DNA of 64,000 bases from Halostagnicola sp. A-GB9-2. GTDB lineage: Archaea > Halobacteriota > Halobacteria > Halobacteriales > Natrialbaceae. Positions within the stretch are counted from its first letter, which is position 1; the number at the start of each line of letters is the position of its first letter. Of the stretch, positions 51,222-60,665 are shown piece after piece. The notes beneath the pieces are model-generated. The model ran no database searches. It saw only the letters and a program-made list of their open reading frames with translations, and was not told the origin of the DNA. The stretch covers positions 434,001-498,000 of the forward strand of contig NZ_JASJOC010000003.1 of NCBI RefSeq assembly GCF_030068615.1, given 5' to 3'. A program made the position numbers and the translations under genes.

Positions 51222-53738
51222 ATGGAGTATCACGAGGCGGCGGATTTCCTCTTTGGTCTGCGACGATTCCGCCCGAAACCGGGGACGGAATCGACGGCTG
51301 CGCTCCTCGCCCACCTCGAGAACCCGCACGAAGACATCGATTTCGTTCAGGTAGCGGGCTCGAACGGAAAGGGGTCGACGGCACGGATGCTCGAGCGAAC
51401 GCTTCGCGAAACCGGCCTCTCTGTCGGGATCTACACCTCACCACACCTCGAGGATCTGCGCGAGCGCGTTCGTGTCGACGGGCGCAAGATTCCTCGATCG
51501 GCGGTCTGTTCGTTCGTCGAGTCGAGTCGAGACTATATCACCGAACGCGGTGCGGACGGCGAGTCGCCGACCTTTTTTGAGACGATGACCGGCCTCGCAC
51601 TGTGGTATTTCGGTCGTGAGGACGTCGATGTCGCGATTCTCGAGGTCGGTATCGGCGGCAAGTTCGACGCGACGAGCGTGGTCGACCCGATAGCGAGCGC
51701 TGTGACGAGCGTCAGCCTCGAACACACCGGAATTATCGGCGAAACAAAGGCGGAAATCGCGCGAGATAAAGCACACGTCGCCCCCGCGAACACACCGCTC
51801 GTCACCGGCGTTACCGACGAGACGCTCGAGCCGATCCGCGACGTTGCGGGCGATGTCGTGACGGTCGGAAGGGACGGCAAAGCGCTCGGGAACGAGTCGA
51901 CTGATCTGGAATCGAGCGATCGCCGACCGGACGTTCGCGTCGCGTACGGCGGCCGGGTGAACCACATCGAGGCCGAAATCGAGATCGACGGCGGTGATTG
52001 GGGGCTCGAGACGCAAATTCCGCTACCGGGCGAGCATCAGGCCGAAAACGCGGGAATCGCGGCGACGCTCGCTCGACAGGTGACCGACGTTACCGACGCC
52101 GAACTCGCCCGCGGACTGCGAAACGCCCACTGGCCGGGCCGGTTCGAGGTGCTCGACACCGAGCCGCTGGTCGTTCTCGACGGAGCGCACAATCCCGCCG
52201 CCTGCGAGCGAGTCGCCGAAACGCTCTCGACCTACGAGTACGACGACCTCCACCTCGTCTTCGGCGCGATGCACGACAAGGACCATCGGGGGATGGCGGC
52301 GGCGCTGCCGACGCCCGACTCGCTCATCGCTTGCGAGCCGACGCTCGACCGGGCCGAGGACCGGGCCGTCCTCGCCGAGGTGTTCGACGACGCCGGCCTC
52401 GAGACCGACAACGTACACACCGAATCGGCCGTTCAGGACGCCCTCTCGAGTGCGCTCGAGGCCGCGGGAGAGAACGACGCGGTGCTCGTAACGGGCTCGC
52501 TCTTTGCCGTCGCCGAGGCTCGGTCTCGGTGGACCGCGGCGGACGTGCTAAAGCGGATCCGCTCGCTCGAGGACGCCCGCGAAACGCTCGAGGGCGCACA
52601 GGTCACGGAGAAGGGCGTCTACCGAATGCGCGGGAAGGCCGTCCACCGCGTCGTCAAGACGAACTTACAGTACAGGCAGGCCTCGTATCTGAAACAGGAA
52701 CTGTTGAGCCTCGGCGGCGAGTGCGCCCTTTCGGGACTCCAGCGCGAGGACGAACGGACCGACGCCGTCCTGATGGGGACGCTCTCGCAGTTCAAGCGAT
52801 TGACCGACAAGCTCGAGGCCCAGCCCTACGGACTGGCCGACGTCGCTCGCGAACTGCGCGAGACGCTCGAGATCGGCGTCTCGGGACCCGACCATCAGTA
52901 CCCGTGGCGGGATCGAACGGCGGTGATGGGCATCCTGAACGTCACGCCCGACAGCTTCCACGACGGCGGCGAGTACGGCGACCTCGAGGACGCCGTCTCC
53001 CGCGCCGAGGCGATGATCGACGCCGGCGTGGACGTGATCGACATCGGCGGGGAGTCTACCCGCCCGGGTGCCGATCCCGTCTCGCTCGAGGAAGAGATCG
53101 ACCGCGTCGTTCCTGTCGTCGAGCGGCTCAGGGAGGGTTCGTTGGCGGACGACGTGCTCATCTCCATCGACACGCGCAAGGCGGCCGTCGCCAAGGCGGC
53201 ACTCGAGGCTGGCGCGGACATCCTGAACGACGTGTCGGGTCTTGAGGATCCGGAGATGCGCTTTGTCGCCGCGGAGTACGACGCGCCGCTGATCGTGATG
53301 CACAGCATCGACGCGCCCGTCGTTCCGGATCGGGACGTCGAGTACGACGACGTCGTCGAGGACGTAATCGACGAGTTGACCGAACGGGTGTTGCTCGCCG
53401 AGAAAGCGGGGCTCGACCGCGAGCAGATCATCGTCGATCCGGGGCTCGGATTCGGAAAGTCGCCCCGCGAAGGGTTCGAACTCCTGGGCCGGACGGAGGA
53501 ACTCCGGGCACTCGACTCGCCGATCCTCATCGGTCACTCCCACAAATCGATGTTCGATCCCGTTACCGACGAGTCGGACGACCGACTCGTCCCGACCGTC
53601 GCGGCCAGCGCCCTCGCTGCCGATCGCGGAGCCGATATCGTCCGCGTTCACGACGTGCCCGAGAACGTCGCCGCCGTGAAGACAGCCCTCGCCATCGGAA
53701 ATCCGGATCTGGTGGCCGACGATGAACTCGAGTGGTAG
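51222..53738 (+). CDS. folCP: FolC-FolP fusion: folylpolyglutamate synthase and dihydropteroate synthase
   Basis: The 838-residue bifunctional folate enzyme has FolC first: AGSNGKGSTARMLERTLRE is the P-loop (about 42-60), with YTSPHLEDLRERVR and DGAHNPAACERVAET. A middle region (about 440-560) joins it to FolP. The dihydropteroate synthase domain (about 565-838) carries MGILNVTPDSFHDGGEY, DVIDIGGESTRPGAD and LIGHSHKSMFD. It joins pABA to pterin and then adds glutamate. The fusion is known from Haloferax volcanii. The ATG at 51222 gives MEYHEAADFL; an upstream GTG-type extension to 51183 lacks conservation. Confidence 0.93.
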   Translation: MEYHEAADFLFGLRRFRPKPGTESTAALLAHLENPHEDIDFVQVAGSNGKGSTARMLERTLRETGLSVGIYTSPHLEDLRERVRVDGRKIPRSAVCSFVESSRDYITERGADGESPTFFETMTGLALWYFGREDVDVAILEVGIGGKFDATSVVDPIASAVTSVSLEHTGIIGETKAEIARDKAHVAPANTPLVTGVTDETLEPIRDVAGDVVTVGRDGKALGNESTDLESSDRRPDVRVAYGGRVNHIEAEIEIDGGDWGLETQIPLPGEHQAENAGIAATLARQVTDVTDAELARGLRNAHWPGRFEVLDTEPLVVLDGAHNPAACERVAETLSTYEYDDLHLVFGAMHDKDHRGMAAALPTPDSLIACEPTLDRAEDRAVLAEVFDDAGLETDNVHTESAVQDALSSALEAAGENDAVLVTGSLFAVAEARSRWTAADVLKRIRSLEDARETLEGAQVTEKGVYRMRGKAVHRVVKTNLQYRQASYLKQELLSLGGECALSGLQREDERTDAVLMGTLSQFKRLTDKLEAQPYGLADVARELRETLEIGVSGPDHQYPWRDRTAVMGILNVTPDSFHDGGEYGDLEDAVSRAEAMIDAGVDVIDIGGESTRPGADPVSLEEEIDRVVPVVERLREGSLADDVLISIDTRKAAVAKAALEAGADILNDVSGLEDPEMRFVAAEYDAPLIVMHSIDAPVVPDRDVEYDDVVEDVIDELTERVLLAEKAGLDREQIIVDPGLGFGKSPREGFELLGRTEELRALDSPILIGHSHKSMFDPVTDESDDRLVPTVAASALAADRGADIVRVHDVPENVAAVKTALAIGNPDLVADDELEW

Positions 53739-53805
53739 GCTTCGTTTGATCGCGGCGCGGATTGGTTAGGAAACGCTCACGTCTCTCCACTCTCTGCGTC
53801 GAACC

Positions 53806-54012
53806 ATGGCTTCGTCCACCGACGATACACCGCTCGACTCTCTTTTCGAATCGATCGCGTTGATTATCGGCTTTACGGCGATTCTGTTCGTTTTGATTCA
53901 GGCCTGGACGTTGGACGCGCTTTTGTTCGTCGTCGTCGGGCTGAATCTGGTCGTAATCTATCTTCTCTACAGGATATTGGTTGCCGTCGAACACGTCGCT
54001 CAGGAAATTTGA
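53806..54012 (+). CDS. Small two-helix membrane protein
   Basis: The 68-residue protein has two hydrophobic helices (about residues 15-33 and 37-57, FTAILFVLIQAW and LLFVVVGLNLVVIYLLY) and a short amphipathic tail. It starts 68 bases after the FolCP stop on the same strand. No family recognised. Function unknown. Confidence 0.6.
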   Translation: MASSTDDTPLDSLFESIALIIGFTAILFVLIQAWTLDALLFVVVGLNLVVIYLLYRILVAVEHVAQEI

Positions 54013-54100
54013 TCGCTCGTGTAGTCACCTGCCGGCCCACGTTTCAACCGTCTCGAGTACGTATCCTCTCCGAATGCGGGCCTCGCCCGCGACTACTACA

Positions 54101-54853
54101 ATGACTGAGGACGCTCTTTCCGACGCCGCGGACGAACCGGGACTCGAGACGACGAAGTCGCTTCTCTGGACGGGCGCGAGCGACGGCTCGCTGGCGCTCG
54201 CGGGGGGCGGCGCGTTCGTCCTGGCGGGCGTTCGCTCGGTCGCCCGAGGCAGGTTTCGAGCGATCGGACAACTCGCGCTTGGTGGCGGACTCCTCAAACT
54301 CGGCCAGTATCAGCGACGGAACCGCGACGGAACGGCGGTAGAACGGGCGCTCGCCGGTCGAGGTGCCCTCGACGGCGGAGGAGAAGACGAAACAGCAACA
54401 GACCAAACGGATGGGAAGGCACCCTCCGACGAGGCACACGCGGCGACCGAGCGCCACGACCTCGGCCGCGTTTCCCAGACCGACGAGGACGGCGACGTCA
54501 GCTCCGACGCCGAGTTCGGAACATCTCGAGACGACGACTCCGAGTCGGAGATCGAGTTTACCGAGGAAACCGACGCCGAGCCTCGAGACAGACCAGGGAT
54601 CGATGCCGAGGATGACGATCCGAGACGGAACACGGGCGACGAGCGGGTCGAAATCGACGTTTCGGATTCGGCGCTCGCGGACGAACCGGCCGAGGCGACC
54701 GGTCCGGATCCGGAACAGGCCCAGCCGTCCCAGACGGAGGGAACAGAGCCCGAGGGAACCATCGAAGAGGATGCGTCCCACATGCGGGCCGACACCCCGG
54801 ACGAGCGCGGGGGTGACGAGGAAAACGAGAGGGGCGAGGAAAGCGAAGAGTGA
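54101..54853 (+). CDS. Membrane-anchored protein with acidic, disordered tail
   Basis: The 250-residue protein (MTEDALSDAADEPG start) has a hydrophobic glycine-rich segment (about 20-70, SLALAGGGAFVLAGVRS and IGQLALGGGLLKLG). A long tail rich in Asp, Glu, Thr and Ser follows (about 80-250), predicted to be disordered and on one side of the membrane. The segment pattern GGG...VLAGV...GG is of the kind in haloarchaeal membrane-associated proteins. No enzyme motif found. The ATG at 54101 is favoured over 54074, an upstream ATG in a non-acidic stretch. Confidence 0.6.
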   Translation: MTEDALSDAADEPGLETTKSLLWTGASDGSLALAGGGAFVLAGVRSVARGRFRAIGQLALGGGLLKLGQYQRRNRDGTAVERALAGRGALDGGGEDETATDQTDGKAPSDEAHAATERHDLGRVSQTDEDGDVSSDAEFGTSRDDDSESEIEFTEETDAEPRDRPGIDAEDDDPRRNTGDERVEIDVSDSALADEPAEATGPDPEQAQPSQTEGTEPEGTIEEDASHMRADTPDERGGDEENERGEESEE

Positions 54854-55002
54854 GGTGTTTGTCGAGTCTCTGTCTGCAAGGAAAACCAGTGGTGGCAACT
54901 TTGATCGAAACGCTGTTTCGACGGTTCGATACTACGATCAGAGACTTCGCCGATGACTTTCACAAACATACATTATGATGAAGGCGTAACTGCACCCAGA
55001 CT

Positions 55003-56157
55003 ATGTCTCATGGAAACTTCGAGGGGTACGGCGGTCGACACGTGCCGGACCCGCTCCAAGAGCCGCTCGAGCAACTGGCGACCGCGTACGACGAAATCGG
55101 GACCAGCGACGAGTTTCAGGCCGATCTTCGGGATCTGCTCGAGGAGTTCGCCGGCCGACCGACGCCGCTGTATTACGCCGGAAACCTGAGCGAGCGCTAC
55201 GGAGCCGAAATCTACCTCAAGCGCGAGGATCTGCTCCACGGCGGCGCTCACAAGATCAACAACGCGCTCGGTCAGGCCCTGCTCGCGAAACGAGCGGGTC
55301 GGGATCGGCTGATCGCCGAGACGGGTGCGGGCCAGCACGGCACCGCAACGGCGATGGTCGGTGCCTTGCTCGGCCTCGAGACGGAGATCTACATGGGAAA
55401 AAAGGATGTCCAACGACAGGAGATGAACGTTTTCCGGATGCGATTGATGGGTGCCGAGGTCAACGAAGTGACCCGCGGCGGCGAGGGGCTGGCCGACGCC
55501 GTCGACGCCGCGCTCGAGGATTTTGCCGAAAACGTCGAGGACACCCACTACCTCGTCGGGAGCGTCGTCGGGCCTGACCCGTTCCCGCGGATGGTCCGGG
55601 ACTTCCAGAGCGTCATCGGGACGGAGGCTCGAGAGCAGTTCCTCGATCGGACGGGCGAACTGCCTGACGCCGCGGTCGCCTGCGTCGGCGGCGGTTCGAA
55701 CGCGATCGGATTGTTTCACGCCTTCCGAGACGATGATGACGTCGCGTTCTACGGTGCCGAAGGCGGCGGTGAGGGTTCGGACTCGAGTCGCCACGCGGCG
55801 CCGCTCTCGAGCGGTAAAGACGACGTTATCCACGGGATGAAAACCCGCGTCATCGACGAGGACGTCGACGTCCACTCCGTTTCGGCGGGACTGGACTACC
55901 CCGGTGTCGGCCCCGAACACGCCATGTTTCGCGCCGTCGGTCGGTGCGAGTACAGCGGCGTCACCGACGACGCGGCGCTGGCCGCGTTCAGAGAACTCAG
56001 CGAAACGGAGGGGATTATCCCGGCCCTCGAGTCCAGCCACGGACTCGCTCGAGCGATTCAACTGGCCGAAGAGACGGATCACGAGCGGATCCTGGTCAAT
56101 CTCTCGGGGCGAGGTGACAAGGATATGGAGACTGCCGCCGAGAAATTCGACCTGTAG
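55003..56157 (+). CDS. trpB: Tryptophan synthase beta subunit
   Basis: The 384-residue PLP enzyme converts indole and serine to tryptophan. The PLP lysine is Lys84 in GGAHKINNALGQALL. Further motifs are AETGAGQHGTATAMVGAL, CVGGGSNAIGLFHAF (phosphate loop), EGGGEGSDSSRHAA and SAGLDYPGVGPEHA. It lacks a neighbouring trpA or other trp genes, so it may be a salvage or second TrpB. An AT-rich ACATACATTATGATG stretch precedes the ATG by about 40 bases and may hold the promoter. Confidence 0.95.
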   Translation: MSHGNFEGYGGRHVPDPLQEPLEQLATAYDEIGTSDEFQADLRDLLEEFAGRPTPLYYAGNLSERYGAEIYLKREDLLHGGAHKINNALGQALLAKRAGRDRLIAETGAGQHGTATAMVGALLGLETEIYMGKKDVQRQEMNVFRMRLMGAEVNEVTRGGEGLADAVDAALEDFAENVEDTHYLVGSVVGPDPFPRMVRDFQSVIGTEAREQFLDRTGELPDAAVACVGGGSNAIGLFHAFRDDDDVAFYGAEGGGEGSDSSRHAAPLSSGKDDVIHGMKTRVIDEDVDVHSVSAGLDYPGVGPEHAMFRAVGRCEYSGVTDDAALAAFRELSETEGIIPALESSHGLARAIQLAEETDHERILVNLSGRGDKDMETAAEKFDL

Positions 56158-56230
56158 TCGTTCGGACGCCCCTTCGGAGATAACGGTTGTTACCAAACCT
56201 ATTTATTAGAAGAGAATCATTTTCAGAGTG

Positions 56231-56401
56231 ATGCCCGAAGACGTGATCGTTCATCGCCTCAACGTCATCATCGTCTTGATCGTCGCCGTCCTGGCCGTCC
56301 TGCTGTGGCCTGTTTTCTCCCAACTTCTCGTCTACGCCGTCGTCCTGTTGTTTCTCGCCGTCGCCGGGGCAATCGGTTGGTCGCTCGCACAGTCGATCTG
56401 A
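56231..56401 (+). CDS. Very small two-helix membrane protein
   Basis: The 56-residue protein is MPEDVIVHRLNV followed by two helices (about residues 12-29 and 32-52, IIVLIVAVLAVLLWPV and VVLLFLAVAGAIGW). It lies 73 bases after trpB on the same strand. The acidic N-terminus, hydrophobic core and codon use are like those of haloarchaeal small membrane proteins. No family recognised. Confidence 0.5.
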   Translation: MPEDVIVHRLNVIIVLIVAVLAVLLWPVFSQLLVYAVVLLFLAVAGAIGWSLAQSI

Positions 56402-56459
56402 ATCTTCCCTCGATTGCCCGATTCACCTTCCCTGATCACTGCTCTCTTGTACGCCCTGC

Positions 56460-57521
56460 TCACAGTATGCCAGCGTCTTCTCGAAGCGTTCGATATGTAT
56501 CGAGATATCGCTCCCGAATCGAACGCTCGTCGTAGGCGGCGAACCGGTCGTCGTAGTCGCGGTACTCGAGGTCGCCGGCGCTGACGATAGCGTTCGTCAG
56601 TTCTTCCTCACTGGTGGTTCGAAAGCCTCGATCCCAGCCCTCGACGAGTTCGTGAGCGCTCGAGTCTGCGTGGTACTCGACGATGCCGACACAGCCCGCG
56701 GCGAGCGCCCAGAGCATCTCCGTCGGAAAGACGCAGTGTTCGGCCGTCTGGGCGAAGACGTGTGCCCCGCGGTAGACGGCGATTCGGTCCTCGCGGGGGA
56801 GCTCGCCAGCGAACGTGATTCGATCCTCGATCCGAAGATCGCTGGCCAGCCCCTCGTAGTACTCGCGCTCGGGGCCGTCGCCGATGATGACTGCGTTCCA
56901 GCTTCGGCGTCGCATTTCGGCCAGCGCGAGCAACAGGCTCTCGAGGTTCGCTCCCTCGTCGAGGCGGCGGGCGTAAACTACTTCCACGCGCTCTCCGGGG
57001 GCAACTCCTCGTATCCGTTCGGTATCGATCTGATTCGGGATCGGCGTCACCTGTTCGCTGTCGGCTCCGATTTCTCGGACCCAGGTTCCTACGAGCTCCG
57101 AGGGAGCCACGATCCGGTCGGGCTGGCTCGTTGCCCACCGGGTGACTCTGTCGTCGCCGACGCCGCCGTCGCCGTACCACTCGACGACGAGCGGGACGCG
57201 AGCGAGTCTCGAGCCCCAGTTGGCCGCGATACCCTGTTTCGGCGGCTGTGCGTTCGCATGGATGATGTCGGGCCCGAACCTGGCGAGGACGAACGGGAGC
57301 CGAAGCAGAAACGACGTTTGGGCGTCAAGGCCGGTCGACACGCCGTGGTAGGTAATTCCGTCGCGTTCGAAGACCGATTCCTCGCTGGGCCAGAACTGGG
57401 CACAGAAGACGTGGACGTCGTGGCCGCCGTCTCGGAGCAACTCGAGGACCGCCTGAAACCGCTGGTTCGTCTCGGTATCGCGGTGATCGACCGTTTCGAA
57501 CGAGACGAACGCGATGTGCAT
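56460..57521 (-). CDS. Glycosyltransferase family 4 protein
   Basis: The 353-residue GT-B enzyme has an N-terminal MHIAFVSFETVDHRD and a Gly-rich HVFCAQFWPSEES. Its middle is HANAQPPKQGIAAN. The C-terminal domain carries VVYARRLDEGANLESLLLAL, the nucleotide-sugar region AVIIGDGPEREYYEGLASDL and an EMLWALAAGCVGIVEYHADS near the E(x7)E position. It transfers a sugar to an unknown acceptor, perhaps a lipid-linked or surface glycan. The start at 57521 is an ATG. Confidence 0.88.
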   Translation of the reverse strand: MHIAFVSFETVDHRDTETNQRFQAVLELLRDGGHDVHVFCAQFWPSEESVFERDGITYHGVSTGLDAQTSFLLRLPFVLARFGPDIIHANAQPPKQGIAANWGSRLARVPLVVEWYGDGGVGDDRVTRWATSQPDRIVAPSELVGTWVREIGADSEQVTPIPNQIDTERIRGVAPGERVEVVYARRLDEGANLESLLLALAEMRRRSWNAVIIGDGPEREYYEGLASDLRIEDRITFAGELPREDRIAVYRGAHVFAQTAEHCVFPTEMLWALAAGCVGIVEYHADSSAHELVEGWDRGFRTTSEEELTNAIVSAGDLEYRDYDDRFAAYDERSIRERYLDTYRTLREDAGIL

Positions 57522-57596
57522 ATGCCGTCGGGACGTAGCCCCGGATTAAAAAATCACCTAAGTTATCGAAGCGCCCGATCGAGTCGAATCAGAGAC

Positions 57597-58304
57597 TCAG
57601 TCTTCGTCACCGCCGGGCATCGCATCTTCTACCGTGTCGCTGATGTAATCGCCGAGTCCATCCAACGGCCCGCTATCGTCGTCGTCCGAGTCGTCACTGT
57701 CCGATTCATCGTTGCTATCCGATTCGTCTGCTTCGCTTTCATCCTCGTTATCGGATTCCTCCTCGTCCGTTTCGTCGTCAGCGTCGTCCGCAGATTCGTC
57801 CGTCTCGTCATCGGCCTCGCTACTTTCCTCGGAGTCGTCCGTCTCGTCAGTGTCGTCGTTGCTTTCGTTTGTGTCGTCGTCTGACTCGTTCTGGTCGTTA
57901 CTCTCGCCGTCGGACCCGTCCTCGCCGTCCACCGACACGTTCACGTCGCTATCGGATTCATTTTCTATAGCGTCTACCGATTCATTTATCGCTCCATCCA
58001 CTGATTCGTTGTCCGCATCGTCGGTCGATCCGTTATCGCCTTCAGCCGACGAATTCTCGTCGATTTCGGTCTCTCCGCCGAGAATATCTTCGGAGTCGGT
58101 ATCCGACGTGCCGTCGGAGATACCGTCGAGGACGCCGATCGACTCTGGAACCCCGTCGCCGCTGGACGCTTCGCCGTCTAGAAACTCGGGGCCGACCACT
58201 GCGATTGTCAACCCGAACGCGACGAGGACGACCAGCACCGTGACGAGGACTGTCGTGACTGGCGCGGCCTGTTCTTCGTCGGTGGACTCGTCCTCGTCTG
58301 CCAT
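57597..58304 (-). CDS. Membrane-anchored acidic repeat protein
   Basis: The 235-residue protein has one N-terminal helix (about residues 17-38, VTTVLVTVLVVLVAFG) after a short acidic start (MADEDESTDEEQAAP). The remainder is a low-complexity Asp/Glu/Ser/Asn region (for example SDVNVSVDGEDGSD), ending GGDED. It is probably anchored by its N-terminal helix and disordered outside. The start ATG at 58304 is chosen over 58466, which lies inside the MITE. No domain family recognised. Its repetitive DNA is made of GAC/TCC/GTC codons. Confidence 0.6.
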   Translation of the reverse strand: MADEDESTDEEQAAPVTTVLVTVLVVLVAFGLTIAVVGPEFLDGEASSGDGVPESIGVLDGISDGTSDTDSEDILGGETEIDENSSAEGDNGSTDDADNESVDGAINESVDAIENESDSDVNVSVDGEDGSDGESNDQNESDDDTNESNDDTDETDDSEESSEADDETDESADDADDETDEEESDNEDESEADESDSNDESDSDDSDDDDSGPLDGLGDYISDTVEDAMPGGDED

Positions 58305-58706
58305 CGTCCTGTTTCGTTCCGGATTCGGTCGTTTTGTTATGCACACCGAACAGCGCCGCGGCGTTGTCCCGTTTCGATTCGAACGGTGTGTGTGATAGGG
58401 TCGGTTGTACATCATTTTCGGCCAGTCGCCACCCCGCTCTGGCGACAAACAGGTACACAGGGACAACCGACCCTATGAGAGAACGCAAGGAGGGCAGTGG
58501 CGCCACGAGTTCTCCGCGGACAACCGCTCGACGAGAACCGACAGACCGCGATGACCGGCAGACGGACGACGACTAACCGCCAGGAAGAACAGTTGCACCC
58601 GCTGGAACGGAGACTAGGCCGGACCTACAGGCGGAACGGTTTTCACTCACGATCGAAATCGAGGGGAAACGGTTACCGGGTTGTCCCGACATGTTCTACG
58701 CACCCG
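58305..58706. other. Divergent intergenic region containing MITE copy 2
   Basis: This is 402 bases between the acidic membrane protein and the S9 peptidase. The 82-bp element occupies 58395-58476. The remaining bases (58477-58706) show no gene or strong promoter that I can support. Confidence 0.4.
58395..58476 (-). mobile_element. 82-bp MITE-like element, copy 2
   Basis: ATAGGGTCGGTTGT at the left and ACAACCGACCCTAT at the right form perfect 14-bp terminal inverted repeats. The reverse complement matches 20418-20499 at 71 of 82 positions. No target duplication is visible. It lies in the divergent region upstream of the S9 peptidase. Confidence 0.7.
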
Positions 58707-60599
58707 ATGTACGATATCGAACGCTATCTCAACATCCGCAGCGCCTACGGCGCGTCGTTCGGTCCCGAAGGCGAGCGCCTCTCCATTCTGATGAATACGA
58801 CCGGCGTCTCGCAGGTCTGGACGCTCGAGGAGCCGGTATCCTGGCCCGAACAGCGAACGTTTACCGACGAACAGGTGAGTTTCGCGTCATGGTCGCCCGA
58901 ACGCCCCGAACTGATCTTCGGGATGGACGAGGGCGGCGACGAGCGCGCGCAGTTGTTCCGACTCGATGCCGAGACCGGCGTCATCGAGAACCTGACACGG
59001 AAACCCGAGTCCAAGCACCGCTGGGGCGGCTGGAGTCACGACGGCGAGCGGTTCGCGTTCACGTCGAATCGCCGGGACGAATCCGTCTTCGACATCTACG
59101 TTCAGAACCGAGACGAGACTGGCGACGGAGCAACGCTCGTCGCCGAGGGCGACGGCTGGCTCACCCTCTCGGGGTGGAGTCCGGACGATTCGAAGCTCCT
59201 GGTCTCGAAGGCCTACTCGAATTTCGATCAGGACCTCTACGTGCTTGACCTCGAGGCGGCCACAGACGATACCGGCGACCTCGAGTCCATCGATCCGAAA
59301 TCGGTCGAACTCGAGAACCTCACGCCCCACGAGGGCGACGTTCGGTACCAGAGCGCGAGTTGGGCCTCGATTCCCGACGGAGCCGACGAGAGTCCGGGAC
59401 TCTACCTGGTTACTGACAGGGATTCCGACACGCTCGAGCTGGCGTATCTGGATCTCGAGACGAACACGCTCGAGACGGTTGCCGAGGGCGGCGAGTGGAA
59501 CGTCGACGGAATCGCCGTGGACGACGAGACAGGACGGTTCGTCTACTCGCGGAACGTCGAGGGCTATACCGATCTCACCGTCGGCGAGTTCGACGCCGCG
59601 GAGCCGACCGCCTTCGAGACGTTCCCGGAACCGGACCTTCCGGGCGGAATCGCTGGCGGCGTGAGCTTCGGGCCCGACGCCGACCGATTCGCCCTCTCGA
59701 CCTCAGGCGATACGATCAACACGAATGTCTTCGTCGTCGAGGTCGAAACCGGCGAGACCGAGCAGTGGACCGCGGCACCGACAGCGGGTATCCCCCGCGA
59801 AAGCTTCCGCGAGTCGAGCGTCGAACACGTCGAGAGCTTCGGCGTCGACGGGGAAACGCCGCCCGACGGTCTCGAGGTACCCGGCTTCCTCACCCTTCCC
59901 GAGACGACCGAGAACGGAGAAACGCCCGTCATCGTCGATATCCACGGCGGTCCCGAGAGTCAGCGTCGACCCTCGTTCTCGAGCGTCAAGCAGTACTTCC
60001 TGAATCGGGGCTACGCCTACTTCGAACCGAACGTGCGGGGCTCCTCGGGCTACGGAAGCGAGTACGCGAGCCTCGACGACGTCGAAAAGCGCATGGACTC
60101 GGTTGCGGATATCCGCGCCTGCGTCGAGTGGCTTCGGGATCATCCCGCGATCGACCCCGACAGAATCGCGTGCAAGGGTGGCTCCTACGGCGGCTTCATG
60201 GTGTTAGCCTCGCTCACCGAGTACCCGGATCTCTGGGCTGCGGGTATCGACGTGGTCGGCATCGCCAACTTCGTCACCTTCCTCGAGAACACCGGCGACT
60301 GGCGTCGCGAACTCCGGGAGGCCGAGTACGGCTCGCTCGCCGAGGATCGCGAGTTCCTCGAGGAAATATCACCGATCAATAACGTTTCGTCGCTCGAGGC
60401 TCCCCTGTTCGTCCTCCACGGCGAGAACGACCCTCGCGTTCCGGTCGGCGAAGCCGAACAAATCGTCAAAATGGCCCGAGAGCAGGGTGTTCCGGTTCGG
60501 AAGCTGATATTCGCCGACGAGGGTCACGGGTTCTCAAAACTCGACAACCGCATCGAAGCCTACGCCGAAATCGCCGACTTCCTCGACGAACATGTTTAA
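58707..60599 (+). CDS. S9 family prolyl oligopeptidase-like peptidase
   Basis: The 630-residue enzyme has an N-terminal beta-propeller (about 1-370) with repeated W.P..G/DG..L.F blades, for example FASWSPERPELIFG and WGGWSHDGERFAFTS. The C-terminal alpha/beta hydrolase domain includes VDIHGGPESQRRP, and nucleophile Ser493 in CKGGSYGGFMVLAS. A catalytic Asp lies in HGENDPRVPV and the His in DEGHGFSKLDN. It probably acts on short peptides (acylaminoacyl or oligopeptidase type). The ATG at 58707 (MYDIERYLNIRSAYG) is the conserved start; the frame's earlier ATG at 58497 is not. Confidence 0.92.
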   Translation: MYDIERYLNIRSAYGASFGPEGERLSILMNTTGVSQVWTLEEPVSWPEQRTFTDEQVSFASWSPERPELIFGMDEGGDERAQLFRLDAETGVIENLTRKPESKHRWGGWSHDGERFAFTSNRRDESVFDIYVQNRDETGDGATLVAEGDGWLTLSGWSPDDSKLLVSKAYSNFDQDLYVLDLEAATDDTGDLESIDPKSVELENLTPHEGDVRYQSASWASIPDGADESPGLYLVTDRDSDTLELAYLDLETNTLETVAEGGEWNVDGIAVDDETGRFVYSRNVEGYTDLTVGEFDAAEPTAFETFPEPDLPGGIAGGVSFGPDADRFALSTSGDTINTNVFVVEVETGETEQWTAAPTAGIPRESFRESSVEHVESFGVDGETPPDGLEVPGFLTLPETTENGETPVIVDIHGGPESQRRPSFSSVKQYFLNRGYAYFEPNVRGSSGYGSEYASLDDVEKRMDSVADIRACVEWLRDHPAIDPDRIACKGGSYGGFMVLASLTEYPDLWAAGIDVVGIANFVTFLENTGDWRRELREAEYGSLAEDREFLEEISPINNVSSLEAPLFVLHGENDPRVPVGEAEQIVKMAREQGVPVRKLIFADEGHGFSKLDNRIEAYAEIADFLDEHV

Positions 60600-60665
60600 T
60601 CGGCAACAATAGGAGAACGTCGCCGATGCACGATAGTTAACCGTCCGTGTTCCCGAAAGAGTCGT

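Noticed and set aside
58042-58506. 154-codon minus-strand frame reading VVPVYLFVARAGW
   Set aside because: Its start lies just outside the MITE and its sequence comes from the element and from the reverse frame of the acidic protein. A similar stretch is read from copy 1, so the match shows a DNA repeat, not a shared protein.
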